Shown here: positions 53,487-62,678 of the stretch, piece after piece
How positions within the stretch are numbered: position 1 is the stretch's first letter
How the letters are laid out: the number at the start of each line of letters is the position of its first letter
Assembly: GCF_039529295.1 (NCBI RefSeq)
Contig: NZ_BAAAMN010000041.1
Span: 1-64,000, forward strand
Direction of reading: 5' to 3'
Source: Yaniella flava
GTDB lineage: Bacteria; Actinomycetota; Actinomycetes; Actinomycetales; Micrococcaceae
Length of the DNA: 64,000 nucleotides
Position numbers and translations under genes: made by a program
Notes under the pieces: generated by a model
What the model was told of the DNA's origin: nothing
Seen by the model: only the letters and a program-made list of their open reading frames with translations
Database searches by the model: none

Positions 53487-54550
53487 TGGACGTTTCCCAA
53501 GCACTCGCCACCGGCACACCGTTTGAAGCAACGGCACAGGGCATCATCCACCGCCCCGAGCTCACCGATCCCCATCGTGGCGGCCACCCCGACGCCGTCG
53601 CAGTGGTACGAACCTCCGGCTCGACTGGCACACCAAAACAGACCCTGCTCACCGCTACCGCGCTCAGAGCATCAGCTGAGGCCACCGCCCAGCGCATCGG
53701 TGGCCAAGGCCAATGGTTGCTCGCCGTCGACACCCAATACGTCGCAGGTCTTGCCGTGGTCTCCCGATCGGTCCACGCCGGTACCACGCCGGAAGTCATT
53801 GATCCCGGTTTCAGCGCCGCAGAATTTATTGCAGCAACGGGTCGCCTGGATCACGAGTTCACTGCGGTGTCTTTTGTCCCGACCCAGCTCACCCGACTCT
53901 TGACCGACGATGATGCCATAGCAGCGCTGCAGTCCTATTCGGCAATACTGGTTGGCGGCTCCGCAATCCCCGAACACATTACCAAAGCGGCAGCCAACTA
54001 TGATCTCAAGCTGTTCAAAACCTACGGGATGTCAGAAACCTGCGGCGGGTGCGTGTACAACGGCACTCCCCTGCCCGGGGTCACCGTCGACACCGTGGCG
54101 CACAACGGGGTCGATCGTCTTCGCATTACCGGCCCGATGGTGGCGGCAGGCTACTTTGACGATCCAGACCTCACCGCCGCACATTTTATTGATGGCTCAT
54201 TTCTCACCGATGACTACGGTTCGGTCGACGAGGTGGTCCGAGTTGCTGGCAGGTTGGATGATGTCATCAATACCGGCGGGATCAAGGTCTCCGCGGCACA
54301 AGTACAAGGTGTGCTTCAGCAGCACGTGCCGACGGCGTTTGTCACCGGGGTGCCCGATGCCGAATGGGGCCAACGTATCAGCGCTGTGATCACCGGTGAT
54401 ACGCCACAAGATGTCCTGGAGAATGCGGTGCGCACAACGCTTGGCGCCCCGGCGGTACCCAAAATGTGGTTGCGACTCGACACGTTGCCCATGTTAGACA
54501 ATGGGAAACCCGACCGGGTCACACTCACCACATGGTTAGCAAAGGAATAA
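53486..54550 (+). CDS. menE: o-Succinylbenzoate-CoA ligase
   Basis: A 354-residue acyl-adenylate-forming enzyme. AMP loop VRTSGSTGTPKQ, then KTYGMSETCGGC and the C-terminal core RVAGRLDDVINTGGIKVSA with catalytic Lys-containing end KMWLRLDTLPMLDNGKPDR. It is shorter than the ~450-540-residue forms, as in other actinobacteria, lacking part of the N-terminus. It converts o-succinylbenzoate to its CoA ester, the substrate of MenB. Start overlaps the menB stop; menA follows after two bases. Confidence 0.92.
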   Translation: MDVSQALATGTPFEATAQGIIHRPELTDPHRGGHPDAVAVVRTSGSTGTPKQTLLTATALRASAEATAQRIGGQGQWLLAVDTQYVAGLAVVSRSVHAGTTPEVIDPGFSAAEFIAATGRLDHEFTAVSFVPTQLTRLLTDDDAIAALQSYSAILVGGSAIPEHITKAAANYDLKLFKTYGMSETCGGCVYNGTPLPGVTVDTVAHNGVDRLRITGPMVAAGYFDDPDLTAAHFIDGSFLTDDYGSVDEVVRVAGRLDDVINTGGIKVSAAQVQGVLQQHVPTAFVTGVPDAEWGQRISAVITGDTPQDVLENAVRTTLGAPAVPKMWLRLDTLPMLDNGKPDRVTLTTWLAKE

Positions 54551-54552
54551 CA

Positions 54553-55422
54553 TTGGCTTCGTTTTCACAGTGGGTGTCAGCCGCCCGCCTACGTACCCTC
54601 CCCATGGCCATCGCACCCGTGGTGGTGGGGAGCGCAGCAGCCGCCGATCTGCACAGTTTCCATGCGGGCAAAGCGGTCTTGGCGCTCGTGGTCGCGCTGG
54701 CACTGCAAATCGGAGTGAACTACTCCAATGATTATTCTGATGGGATCCGTGGCACCGACGATAACCGCGTGGGCCCATTTCGGATGACTGGCTCAGGTGC
54801 GTCCACACCGGCCACCGTGCGCACCATGGCGTTCACCTTCTACGGCCTAGCAGGCCTCGCAGGACTAGCACTGACCATCTGGTCGCAACACTGGTGGCTG
54901 ATACTTATCGGAGTGGCAGCCATCGTCGCGGCCTGGTTTTATACCGGTGGCAAACGCCCCTACGGGTATATGGGGTTGGGCGAACTCTTCGTCTTCGTGT
55001 TCTTTGGGCTCGTCGCCGTGCTGGGAACAACCTATACCCAGGCCGACGAAATATCCGGACTCGCCGTGGCCGGTGCCGTCGGCACCGGGCTGGTCTCGAC
55101 CGCACTGTTGATGGCCAATAATGTGCGCGATATCCCCACCGATATTGCAGCAGGTAAAAAGACCCTGGCTGTGTTGCTCGGCGATACCGCGGCACGCTGG
55201 TCATACCCGACCATGCTGGCCGCCGCAGTTGCGGCACCGCTGATCTTCGTGGCACAGCACGAGTGGATGTGGTTGATGCTGTTACTCTTGCTCGTTTCGA
55301 TCCGACCGTCGATGATCATGCTGGAAGCTAAAGAACGCGGTGAGCTGATTCCGGTGTTGAAAATGACCGGATTATTTGGAATCCTCTACGCCGTCTTGTT
55401 TACCCTCGGCATTATTCTCTAG
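54553..55422 (+). CDS. menA: 1,4-Dihydroxy-2-naphthoate polyprenyltransferase, TTG start
   Basis: A 289-residue integral membrane UbiA-type enzyme with about eight spans that joins the prenyl tail to DHNA. Asp motifs NYSNDYSDGIRG and NNVRDIPTDIAAGKKTLAV bind Mg-diphosphate. TTG at 54553 is chosen because AAAGGA lies seven bases upstream and MenE ends just before; an ATG at 54532, inside menE, would add seven residues. Third gene of menB-menE-menA. Overlaps the convergent DUF4229 gene by 51 bases. Confidence 0.92.
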   Translation: MASFSQWVSAARLRTLPMAIAPVVVGSAAAADLHSFHAGKAVLALVVALALQIGVNYSNDYSDGIRGTDDNRVGPFRMTGSGASTPATVRTMAFTFYGLAGLAGLALTIWSQHWWLILIGVAAIVAAWFYTGGKRPYGYMGLGELFVFVFFGLVAVLGTTYTQADEISGLAVAGAVGTGLVSTALLMANNVRDIPTDIAAGKKTLAVLLGDTAARWSYPTMLAAAVAAPLIFVAQHEWMWLMLLLLLVSIRPSMIMLEAKERGELIPVLKMTGLFGILYAVLFTLGIIL

Positions 55423-55695
55423 GTCTTCGGGGTCAGCAAACCGACCGTGGGTAAAGGCGTCCTCTGCCTCGGCATCGTCGGTCGCCGTCTTGCTCCGCTT
55501 CCGCGAATCCAGGGCTTTCATAAGGTCTTCTGACGCGTCTTTGCGCAGTTTTGGGGTAAAGAGGTACGTGAGCGCGAAGCCCGTCACCAGTCCCACGACG
55601 ACGGCAAAGATGAGCGAGTTGGTAAAGAAGAGCGTTATCAGGAATCCGACTCCAAAGAGCAGAAACCGCAGCGCGGTGTACAGCCAAAATTTCAT
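55372..55695 (-). CDS. DUF4229 membrane protein
   Basis: A 107-residue protein with two N-terminal spans (about 5-23 and 27-47) then a basic patch and an acidic cytoplasmic tail. This matches DUF4229, a small actinobacterial family usually beside menaquinone genes, as here at the end of menA. Function unknown. Confidence 0.82.
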   Translation of the reverse strand: MKFWLYTALRFLLFGVGFLITLFFTNSLIFAVVVGLVTGFALTYLFTPKLRKDASEDLMKALDSRKRSKTATDDAEAEDAFTHGRFADPEDLENNAEGKQDGVEDSK

Positions 55696-55752
55696 GAAGT
55701 CTCCGTTCTGGCTAGGTGTGCGTTAAGGCTGGCGAGTTCGTAAGATGGGCCT

Positions 55753-56175
55753 ATGCCACGTTTGTTAATTCCACTCATTATCGTTGCTCTCGGCGTCATG
55801 ATCTATGCGCTGATTGAGACGATCTCCACATCATCGGATCGGATTCGCATCATGCCCAAGGGCGTGTGGATCGTGGTCATTATTCTTGTCCCGCTTATCG
55901 GTGGTGTGCTGTGGCTGTTGTTTGGTAACGAGAATGCGTATCTGGCTTCGACGGTCCAGGGTTTCAAAAAGGCATCCGGCCCGCAACGACCGGCAACTCC
56001 TGACGATGACGACGAGTTCCTCCGTTCACTCGATATTCAACGCGCTCAGCGTCGTAAAGCTGAAGAACTGAGAAAACGTGAGGAGGAACTTCGTCGTCGC
56101 GAACAAGACCTCGATGAGGATTCCGATTCCGACTCAAACTCGGACAACTCTGACGAGGATCAGAACCCGGCGTAA
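55753..56175 (+). CDS. PLDc N-terminal-domain membrane protein
   Basis: A 140-residue protein with two spans (about 3-20 and 34-54: IPLIIVALGVMIYALIE and WIVVIILVPLIGGVLWLLFG) that match the phospholipase D-like N-terminal domain, without any catalytic HKD domain. The tail is a charged coiled coil (RAQRRKAEELRKREEELRRREQ) ending in an Asp/Ser repeat. Stand-alone copies are common in actinobacteria beside the ccs genes. Role unknown. It overlaps ccsB convergently by 16 bases. Confidence 0.82.
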   Translation: MPRLLIPLIIVALGVMIYALIETISTSSDRIRIMPKGVWIVVIILVPLIGGVLWLLFGNENAYLASTVQGFKKASGPQRPATPDDDDEFLRSLDIQRAQRRKAEELRKREEELRRREQDLDEDSDSDSNSDNSDEDQNPA

Positions 56176-57155
56176 GAGTGCAGCGAGGGGAAGTACAAGT
56201 TCACGATCGTGTAGTTGAACACTAGGGCGAGGAACCCAATGATGTTCAACCAGGCCGAGCGGGTGCCTGTCCAACCGCGGGTGGCCCGTGCGTGCAGATA
56301 GCCCGCATAGATCACCCAGATGACGAAGGTCCAGACTTCTTTCGCATCCCAGTTCCAGTAGCGTCCCCAGGCTTGTTCTGCCCAAATAGCGCCCGCAATC
56401 AGGGTGAAGGTCCACATCACGAAGCCAATGGCATTGAGGCGATAGGACCAGTTTTCCAAGGCAGATGCTGACGGCACCAGGCGCATAAAGCCGGTCGGCG
56501 CACCGCGTTTTTCAGCACGCTGTTTGAATAGCTGCAACACGGACATCGAGAAGGTCAGCGCGAAGATGCCCGAGGCGACGACGGCCACGGAGACGTGGGT
56601 AATCAACCACCAAGACTGTAGTGCCGGTTGGACGTTACCCACCGGCGTTGGGAAACCAATGGTCGCACCGATCATCATCAACAGCACCACGCCGGAGATG
56701 AAGGTACCTACGAACCGCAGGTCTTTGCGCAGCAAGAACACCAGGTATACCAGCGAGATGACGAGCGCGCCGGAGGTCATGAACTCATACAGGTTGCCCC
56801 ACGGTGCGCGGGATGCGGCGACGGCACGGGCAACGACAGCAAAGGCGTGAGCCAGCATGGCGAGCACGAAGATGGCCACGCCGATGTTCGCGGCCGGGCG
56901 TTTGATGCCACCCGTATATTCCATGTCATCAGAGACCAGGTGTGGGGCCTCAACGCGTTCTTCAACGGGCGGTCCGGAAGCCCCGACCAGTTCTTTGGAC
57001 TTTTCGGTTTCGAGTTCGGCTTCCAGGTTTCGAATCGACCGGGATGCGGTTGCCATATCCCAGGAGAAAAAGAAGAAGGCAACCAGATAGATCAGTGCTG
57101 CAATGAGCATGAACAGTTCGCTGTACTGGGCCAGCGTTTCATTAACGGGTGTCAT
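56160..57155 (-). CDS. ccsB: Cytochrome c biogenesis protein CcsB/ResC
   Basis: A 331-residue membrane protein with about eight spans. The heme-handling WWD-type segment reads WGRYWNWDAKEVWTF, flanked by conserved histidines (ALQSWWLITHVSVAV, IYAGYLHARATRG). With ResB it carries heme across the membrane and ligates it to apocytochrome c (System II). ATG at 57155 follows GGAGG and overlaps the resB stop. Last gene of the operon 60065-56160. Confidence 0.92.
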   Translation of the reverse strand: MTPVNETLAQYSELFMLIAALIYLVAFFFFSWDMATASRSIRNLEAELETEKSKELVGASGPPVEERVEAPHLVSDDMEYTGGIKRPAANIGVAIFVLAMLAHAFAVVARAVAASRAPWGNLYEFMTSGALVISLVYLVFLLRKDLRFVGTFISGVVLLMMIGATIGFPTPVGNVQPALQSWWLITHVSVAVVASGIFALTFSMSVLQLFKQRAEKRGAPTGFMRLVPSASALENWSYRLNAIGFVMWTFTLIAGAIWAEQAWGRYWNWDAKEVWTFVIWVIYAGYLHARATRGWTGTRSAWLNIIGFLALVFNYTIVNLYFPSLHSYAGF

Positions 57156-58735
57156 GTATCCTCCGAAGTGTTTGGCGGGATGACCGGCCAAGTGGTGTCA
57201 AACGATTGACGAAGTTTGATGTTTTCATCGCGCAGACCAAAGGCCTCGCCGCGGGCAAGGAGACCGTATTCGATCACGGTACGGCCATCTTGCTCCGTGG
57301 CTTTGACCCAGGCACGGCGACGACGAATGTAGAGCGACATCACCAGTGCGACCAGGGCGAGTGCCGAGAAGAACCCGACGCCCCATTTGGATGGGTCATA
57401 GTGTATGTCGAGTCCGACATAACGGTCCCAGGAGTCAAACGTGATGGAACCCATGTCGTCGGGTAGCTCATGGGTGTCGCCGACGCCCAGGGTGATGCCG
57501 CCGGCGTCGTTGTTCCGTGAGTTCAGCTCAGTCATCCGGTCGGTATCAAGCACGTAGACGTTTTGTGGTGTCCCGTCGTCAAGACCAAGGTCGCCGTAAT
57601 AGGAGTTCAGAATCAGCTCGGGGTTAAACGCATCGGGATCGATCGAGACGGCGACACCGTCGTCACCGGTATAGGAGGTCGGCAGGAACATGCCCACAAA
57701 ACCAAGTTGTTCGGGCTTGGCGTCAGGAGCCTTGAGGACGACGAGTGAGCTGTTGGTGTTGGGATCTTGGATTTGGGCGATGACGGGACCCGAGTAGGCG
57801 ATGTCATCGTTCCCGTCGCGCACGGTGATATTTGGAGCGTACCCGTTACCAACTAGAAAGATGCGGACTCCGTCGATAGTCAGCGGGTCGTTGACCTTGA
57901 TGGCGTCCTGGTAGGTTTCTTCACCGGGTCCAGGGGTGACCTGCATGGCTGCGGTGTAGTCCAGGGCTTGGCCGTAATGGGTTTCGGATTCGCGGTCGTA
58001 GACGACGTCGAAGTCGTCGAGTTGAATCGAAAACGGGGACAGCCGGTCTTCGGAGAATGCGGTCCCGGGAGTAAACGAGTCATAGGAGACGAGGTTGTTG
58101 GCGAAGCCGTCACCTTCGACGATGATCTTTTGGCCCTCGTATTTAAAGAGGCCGCCGATCCCCATAAAGACGATCACGCCCAAAAGACCGAAGTGGAAGA
58201 GAATATTGCCGACTTCGCGGAAGTACCCGCGCTCAGCACCAACAGAGCCGTCACGCAGTTCGGTGCGGTATCCCGATTTCTTGAGGATTTTTTCGGCATC
58301 GACCAGGGCCTCTTTGGGTGTTGGCCCGTCGCTTTCCAGCACGAGTTGGCCATACTCTGGCAGCCGTTTGAGGTTTCGGGGCGTCCGTGCCGGTGGCTGG
58401 CGCAGTGTTTTGAGGTGCTGACGGCCGCGCGGCCACAAACAACCCACCAGGGAGACGAATAGCATCAAGTAAATGGCGGAGAACCATACCGATGAGTAGA
58501 CGTCGAACATCCCCAAAAAGTCCAGGATGGGCCCAATGGTGGGGTTATCGTCGATCCAGGTTTCGACGATATCGGCCCCGGCGCGGCGCTGTGGGAACAG
58601 GGAGCCAGGTACTGCGGCAACTGCCAACAGCAACAGCAGCATCAACGCGGTGCGCATACTGGTCAGTTGTGTCCAGATGAACCGCATGGTGCCGACAAAG
58701 CCGAGCTTTGGCAGGGTAGGTTGTTTGGTACTCAA
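57152..58735 (-). CDS. resB: Cytochrome c biogenesis protein ResB
   Basis: A 527-residue membrane protein with three N-terminal spans, a large outer domain and one final span near residue 450. N-terminal FIWTQLTSMRTALMLLLLLAVAAVPGSLFPQ is typical (cited in part), as are LFVSLVGCLWPR and LGVIVFMGIGGLFKYEGQ. With CcsB it forms the heme ligase. Start overlaps the ccdA stop by four bases, stop overlaps ccsB. Confidence 0.92.
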   Translation of the reverse strand: MSTKQPTLPKLGFVGTMRFIWTQLTSMRTALMLLLLLAVAAVPGSLFPQRRAGADIVETWIDDNPTIGPILDFLGMFDVYSSVWFSAIYLMLFVSLVGCLWPRGRQHLKTLRQPPARTPRNLKRLPEYGQLVLESDGPTPKEALVDAEKILKKSGYRTELRDGSVGAERGYFREVGNILFHFGLLGVIVFMGIGGLFKYEGQKIIVEGDGFANNLVSYDSFTPGTAFSEDRLSPFSIQLDDFDVVYDRESETHYGQALDYTAAMQVTPGPGEETYQDAIKVNDPLTIDGVRIFLVGNGYAPNITVRDGNDDIAYSGPVIAQIQDPNTNSSLVVLKAPDAKPEQLGFVGMFLPTSYTGDDGVAVSIDPDAFNPELILNSYYGDLGLDDGTPQNVYVLDTDRMTELNSRNNDAGGITLGVGDTHELPDDMGSITFDSWDRYVGLDIHYDPSKWGVGFFSALALVALVMSLYIRRRRAWVKATEQDGRTVIEYGLLARGEAFGLRDENIKLRQSFDTTWPVIPPNTSEDT

Positions 58736-59484
58736 ATTGGAAGTGTCACCTCATTGGCAAACCAGCCTTGTAGCTGGTTGGTCCAGTCAGTCCACAGCCC
58801 GGTGGCCATAGCCAGTCCGAGCAGGATCAGCAGGATACCCCCGGCACGCATGATGAACAGGCGGTGGGTACGGAAAAATGCGAGTCGTTTCATGCCGCTA
58901 GAGAAGCCGAGTGCCAGCAGGATGAATGGCACACCGAGGCCCAGCGAGTAGACCACGGCCAAAATGCCGCCGCGCCACATGTTGTCCGAACCGGCGGTCG
59001 ACATGGCGATCACGGCTGCCATCGTCGGGCCGATGCATGGCGCCCAACCGAGCCCGAAGATCATGCCGAGCAGCGGCGCTCCCCACAGTCCCGCATTGGG
59101 TTTGTATTCAATTTTTCTGTCGCGTTGGAAAAACGACAGACCGCCCATAAACACGATCCCCATCACGATGACGATGAGACCCAAGACCTGGGTGAGCCAT
59201 TGGCCGTCACCTTTTAACCAGATGAAAACGCGGGACAGTAACAGGCCCGCGGTGACAAAGACGATAGTGAAACCCAGCACGAACAATGAGGTGCCGGCGA
59301 GCATGCGGCCGCGCTTAGTGTCTTCGACGCTGGCGCCGGACAGCCCTGAGACATAGCCGAGGTATCCCGGCGCGAGCGGGAGAACGCACGGTGACAAAAA
59401 GGAGACGAGTCCGGCTAGCGCTGCGATCGGCATTGCTAGCCACATGGACCCGTCGAGGGCGATCTCGGCGAAGGGATTATTCAT
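58732..59484 (-). CDS. ccdA: Thiol-disulfide interchange protein CcdA
   Basis: A 250-residue six-span protein that passes reducing power across the membrane to keep the cytochrome c CxxCH motif reduced. The two active cysteines are in LSPCVLPLAPGY and LGWAPCIGPTM. Overlaps the TlpA stop and the resB start by four bases each, so the operon is translationally coupled. Confidence 0.93.
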   Translation of the reverse strand: MNNPFAEIALDGSMWLAMPIAALAGLVSFLSPCVLPLAPGYLGYVSGLSGASVEDTKRGRMLAGTSLFVLGFTIVFVTAGLLLSRVFIWLKGDGQWLTQVLGLIVIVMGIVFMGGLSFFQRDRKIEYKPNAGLWGAPLLGMIFGLGWAPCIGPTMAAVIAMSTAGSDNMWRGGILAVVYSLGLGVPFILLALGFSSGMKRLAFFRTHRLFIMRAGGILLILLGLAMATGLWTDWTNQLQGWFANEVTLPI

Positions 59485-60065
59485 TCATCCACCACACCGT
59501 TGAGCAAGGACTGTAACGTCGAGTGTTCGACGGCGCCCAGCACGCGGGCAGCTACTCGGCCTTCATCATCGAGAATCAGGGTGGTTGGGACCGCCTGGGG
59601 TGGCACGTAGTCTGCGAATTGCAACAAGACCTGGCCGTCCCGACCTTCAATGGAGGGGTACTCGATCCCGAAGTTGCGCTCGAAGGCTGCTGCTGTGTCA
59701 GCGCCATCGCGGACGTTGACGCCAAAAAAATCGACCTCGTCATCAAATTCCTGACTCAGGTCGACCAGGTGGGGGGCTTCCACGCGACAGGGTGCGCAGG
59801 CTGCGTACCAAAAATTCACCAGCGCGGGTCCATCGAGGGTTTCACCGGAAATGGTTTCGCCTTCGAAGGTGTCACCAGAAAATTCGACGGCTGCACCCCG
59901 TTCGCTCTCGGCAACTTCCATGACCGATCCGTCACCGGCGATGTAATTTTTGCCGCCAGAGTTGCCGGCTTGGGCAGCCAGTGGGTCGTCACCTGAACAC
60001 GCTGTCAGCAGCCCGGCCCCCGCAATGGCTAGGCCAATCAGTGCGCGTGTAGTCTTGTTCCTCAC
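59481..60065 (-). CDS. TlpA/ResA-like thioredoxin lipoprotein
   Basis: A 194-residue exported thiol protein. Lipobox LLTAC (C23), then a thioredoxin fold with the active site WYAACAPCRVEAP (C90, C93), CAPC in place of the more common CPPC. The cis-proline region is YVPPQAVPTTLILD. It likely reduces apocytochrome c and takes electrons from CcdA. First of the coupled genes; a phosphatase-like gene lies 63 bases upstream. Confidence 0.9.
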   Translation of the reverse strand: MRNKTTRALIGLAIAGAGLLTACSGDDPLAAQAGNSGGKNYIAGDGSVMEVAESERGAAVEFSGDTFEGETISGETLDGPALVNFWYAACAPCRVEAPHLVDLSQEFDDEVDFFGVNVRDGADTAAAFERNFGIEYPSIEGRDGQVLLQFADYVPPQAVPTTLILDDEGRVAARVLGAVEHSTLQSLLNGVVDE

Positions 60066-60128
60066 GAATGTTCCCTTTCAAATACCGCGCTAGAGTCTAA
60101 TTCCGGTAACTGAGTAGATCCTGAGTGT

Positions 60129-60773
60129 TTACGCGCCCGGAAGGGCTGCCGCTTGGTTGCTCAGGTGTTTGACCGGTTCGCTGTAGTGCACGGTTGGTTT
60201 GCGATGGCCAGGGGCGAATTCGAAGCTCGTGACCGAGGCCAGCGAGCATTGTCGACGGCGTGGATCGTGTGCCAAGGGTTTGTCTTCTGCTGACAGTCTG
60301 GTCACCCAGATGGGTAGTTGGTGCGACACGACGACGGCCGATGCACCGGATCCATAGTTTCGCATCAGGTCATCGCGCAGGTCTTGGATTGCGGCGGCCA
60401 TCCGGGCTGCCTGGTGGACATAGGGCTCGCCCCAGGACGGACGCCACGGGTTGAGCACGCGTGGCCAATATTTCGGGTTGCGCAGTTGGCGTCGCATATT
60501 CGACAGGCCTTCGAAGCTATTGCCGGCCTCAAGCACGCGTTTGTCTGTGCGCACCGGGAGCTGAAATTTTTTGGCCAGCGGCGTGATGGTTTCCTGGGCA
60601 CGTTGCAGGGGCGAGGTCACCAACATCGTCGGGGTCTCTTGCCATCCGTCGGCGAGCTCTTGAGCCATTTGGAGGCCCAGCGAGGACAGACCGAAACCGG
60701 GCAGCCTGCCGTAGAGCACCTTGTCGGGGTTGAATACTTCGCCGTGGCGAACCAAGTGAACGCTAACTGTCAT
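60129..60773 (-). CDS. Histidine phosphatase (phosphoglycerate mutase-like)
   Basis: A 214-residue enzyme with the LVRHGEVFNP active-site motif at the N-terminus and the second histidine in VVSHQLPI. Substrates in this superfamily range from phosphoglycerate to small phosphoesters; the one here is unknown. The ATG at 60773 starts MTVSVHLVRHGE; an open frame reaches 60851 but adds an unlikely leader. In many actinobacteria it heads the ccs operon, as here. Confidence 0.88.
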   Translation of the reverse strand: MTVSVHLVRHGEVFNPDKVLYGRLPGFGLSSLGLQMAQELADGWQETPTMLVTSPLQRAQETITPLAKKFQLPVRTDKRVLEAGNSFEGLSNMRRQLRNPKYWPRVLNPWRPSWGEPYVHQAARMAAAIQDLRDDLMRNYGSGASAVVVSHQLPIWVTRLSAEDKPLAHDPRRRQCSLASVTSFEFAPGHRKPTVHYSEPVKHLSNQAAALPGA

Positions 60774-60931
60774 ACACTGTATTTTTGCACAAAGTTCACT
60801 CACACCATGACTGAAGATGAGGCCCTGCCGAGTGCTTAAGCTACCGGACAAGAATTTTTGTCGTCACCGATGACAAACCCGTGCCGGTGGACTCGTTAGG
60901 ATAGAAGAAAGCATCTACCGAAAGGCTTGTC

Positions 60932-61750
60932 ATGGACGAAAAGAAGCCACCTGAGAATCCGCACTATGGCGTGCGCCTGACCGGCGATGAGCTGGCCGCA
61001 CACCAGGAAAGGTTCCAGCCAAGACAGTCTGCATCCGAATATGGTCCCCAAGGAGCACAGGCCGCGTCTGAATACGGGCCACAGGGCGGGGCCTATCCAC
61101 CGCCACCAAGTCAACAGCAGCCCGGCTATCAACCTGGTTTCCAACAGCAGCCCGGCCCCCAGCAACCATACGGTGCACCATATGGGCAGCCGGGTCAGCC
61201 TGGTCAGCCATTCGGTGGGCCACAGTTGCAACCGGAAATGGCGAAGGAACCGTCCCGGCCAAAGGTCGTCGACATTTCGTTCTGGTCGATCATTGCCGCA
61301 GGGATTTCGTATCTCATTGCGCAGTTGATCGTCGCTGCCCTACCGAACCGCGGGATGGGCCCTCAGGATATCGACATGATGGAGTCCATGCTGGGCCCCA
61401 TGATGGACACAATGCCATTCGACAGCATCGAGGGCTATCTCAACTCGCCCATGATGACTGCCGCGATGATCGGCCAAGCCGTGATTTTCTTGGTTGCTTA
61501 CGTCCTCGTAGCTCTGGGGATTCGCAACGGCTGGCGTTCGATGCGTATTTTGGGCACGATCTTTGCGGTCCTGTCCCTACTGAACATCACATTCGTCAGC
61601 GCATTGGCCGGCGTCTTCTCGGGGCTGGCCATCATCCTTGGCATTGTGGGAATCGTCTACGCATGGCTGCCGGCTTCCACCGAGTACTACCGTCAGAAAG
61701 CTTGGCAGAAGGCCGCCAAGAAAATGTACCCTCAAGCACCGTCACGCTGA
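60932..61750 (+). CDS. Membrane protein with Gln/Pro/Gly-rich N-terminus
   Basis: A 272-residue protein. Residues 1-105 are disordered, with repeats such as QQQPGYQP, QQQPGPQQP and QPGQPGQP; the rest has about four spans (WSIIAAGISYLIAQLIV; IGQAVIFLVAYVLVALGI; ILGTIFAVLSLLNITFVSAL; GLAIILGIVGIVYAWLP). Family not recognised, though Q/P-rich actinobacterial membrane proteins of this plan are common. AAAGG precedes the ATG. Overlaps rex convergently by 19 bases. Confidence 0.75.
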   Translation: MDEKKPPENPHYGVRLTGDELAAHQERFQPRQSASEYGPQGAQAASEYGPQGGAYPPPPSQQQPGYQPGFQQQPGPQQPYGAPYGQPGQPGQPFGGPQLQPEMAKEPSRPKVVDISFWSIIAAGISYLIAQLIVAALPNRGMGPQDIDMMESMLGPMMDTMPFDSIEGYLNSPMMTAAMIGQAVIFLVAYVLVALGIRNGWRSMRILGTIFAVLSLLNITFVSALAGVFSGLAIILGIVGIVYAWLPASTEYYRQKAWQKAAKKMYPQAPSR

Positions 61751-62361
61751 AACGCTAAAATCTGCAGCTCGGCGGATAGATCGACGGTTTGCACATGGAC
61801 ATGTTCCGGCACGTGCAGTCGCCGGGGCGCAAAATTTAATATCCCGGTAATCCCGGCGTTGACCAGTAGATCGGTTACGTCTTGGGCGACCTCACCCGGC
61901 ACCGTCACGATGGCCAGTTCCATATCGTGGTCGGTGCCGATGTCGTGTATATCCAAAATCGTATACCCGCCGTAACGCTGACCGATCTTGGTGGGATCGT
62001 TATCCGCTACGGCGGTGATGTTCATGCCGCGCTCTGCAAATCCCTCGTAGGACATCAGTGCGGCCCCAAGGTTTCCGGCGCCGACCAGTAGGACGCGTCG
62101 ACCGCTGGTCACACCCAATATGCGAGCGATGGTATAGCGCAGGGCTTCGACCGAGTAGCCCTGGCCCGAGCGGCCGCTGTGTCCAAGGGCAGCAACATCT
62201 TTGCGCGTCAGCGCATCCGAACATCCCAGGGCGGTGGCCAGCTGTGCAGAGGTGACGTAGCCGAGGCCTTGGGCGTGCAGTGTCTCTAAGTAGTGCAGGT
62301 ATTGGGGCAGCCGGGACAGTGTGCGTCCGGAGAGTTTCTTGCTCGCGGGTTGTTGGGTCAT
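61732..62361 (-). CDS. rex: Redox-sensing repressor Rex
   Basis: A 209-residue regulator that senses the NADH/NAD+ ratio. N-terminal winged helix (LSRLPQYLHYLETL, VTSAQLATALGCSDALTRKDVA), then a Rossmann domain with LLVGAGNLGAALMSYEGF. It usually represses respiratory and fermentative genes, including cytochrome and NADH dehydrogenase genes; the nearby ccs operon could be a target, but no Rex site was identified. ATG overlaps the glutaredoxin-like stop. Confidence 0.93.
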   Translation of the reverse strand: MTQQPASKKLSGRTLSRLPQYLHYLETLHAQGLGYVTSAQLATALGCSDALTRKDVAALGHSGRSGQGYSVEALRYTIARILGVTSGRRVLLVGAGNLGAALMSYEGFAERGMNITAVADNDPTKIGQRYGGYTILDIHDIGTDHDMELAIVTVPGEVAQDVTDLLVNAGITGILNFAPRRLHVPEHVHVQTVDLSAELQILAFQRDGA

Positions 62362-62603
62362 GTCTCCAAGCCGGTTTCAATCATGCGACGTAACCGGCTG
62401 GCATCGATGACCCAGAAATCGCGTTGCCGGTCGTCGATAAACAACACCGGGATCTCTTCGGCGAACTGTTCGGCCAGTTGTGGATGCTGTGTCGTCGAAA
62501 TTTCTTGCCAGTCGACACCGTATTCGCTGGTGACTTCGTCCATGGTTGCTTTGGCGGCAGCGCAAAGGTGGCACTCGGGCTTGGTGAGCAGTTTGATATC
62601 CAT
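62358..62603 (-). CDS. Glutaredoxin-like protein
   Basis: An 81-residue thiol protein with the active site KPECHLCAAA (CHLC) and a cis-proline segment EEIPVLFIDD. It belongs to the DUF836/glutaredoxin-like group. ATG at 62603 follows GAGAAGAGAC and drops an unneeded ten-residue leader. Coupled to rex by an ATGA overlap, a pairing often seen in actinobacteria. Confidence 0.85.
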   Translation of the reverse strand: MDIKLLTKPECHLCAAAKATMDEVTSEYGVDWQEISTTQHPQLAEQFAEEIPVLFIDDRQRDFWVIDASRLRRMIETGLET

Positions 62604-62632
62604 GTTGTCTCTTCTCGTCCTACCCAAAGACA

Positions 62633-62657
62633 AAACCGCCTCAAGAAAAGGCGGTTT
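62633..62657 (-). terminator. Terminator after the BldC-like gene
   Basis: A perfect 9-bp stem (AAACCGCCT at 62633-62641 with AGGCGGTTT at 62649-62657), 7-base loop, with TTTTG following on the minus strand. Between the BldC-like gene and the glutaredoxin-like gene. Confidence 0.65.
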
Positions 62658-62678
62658 GTGCGGTGAAAAAAGTTTCGG

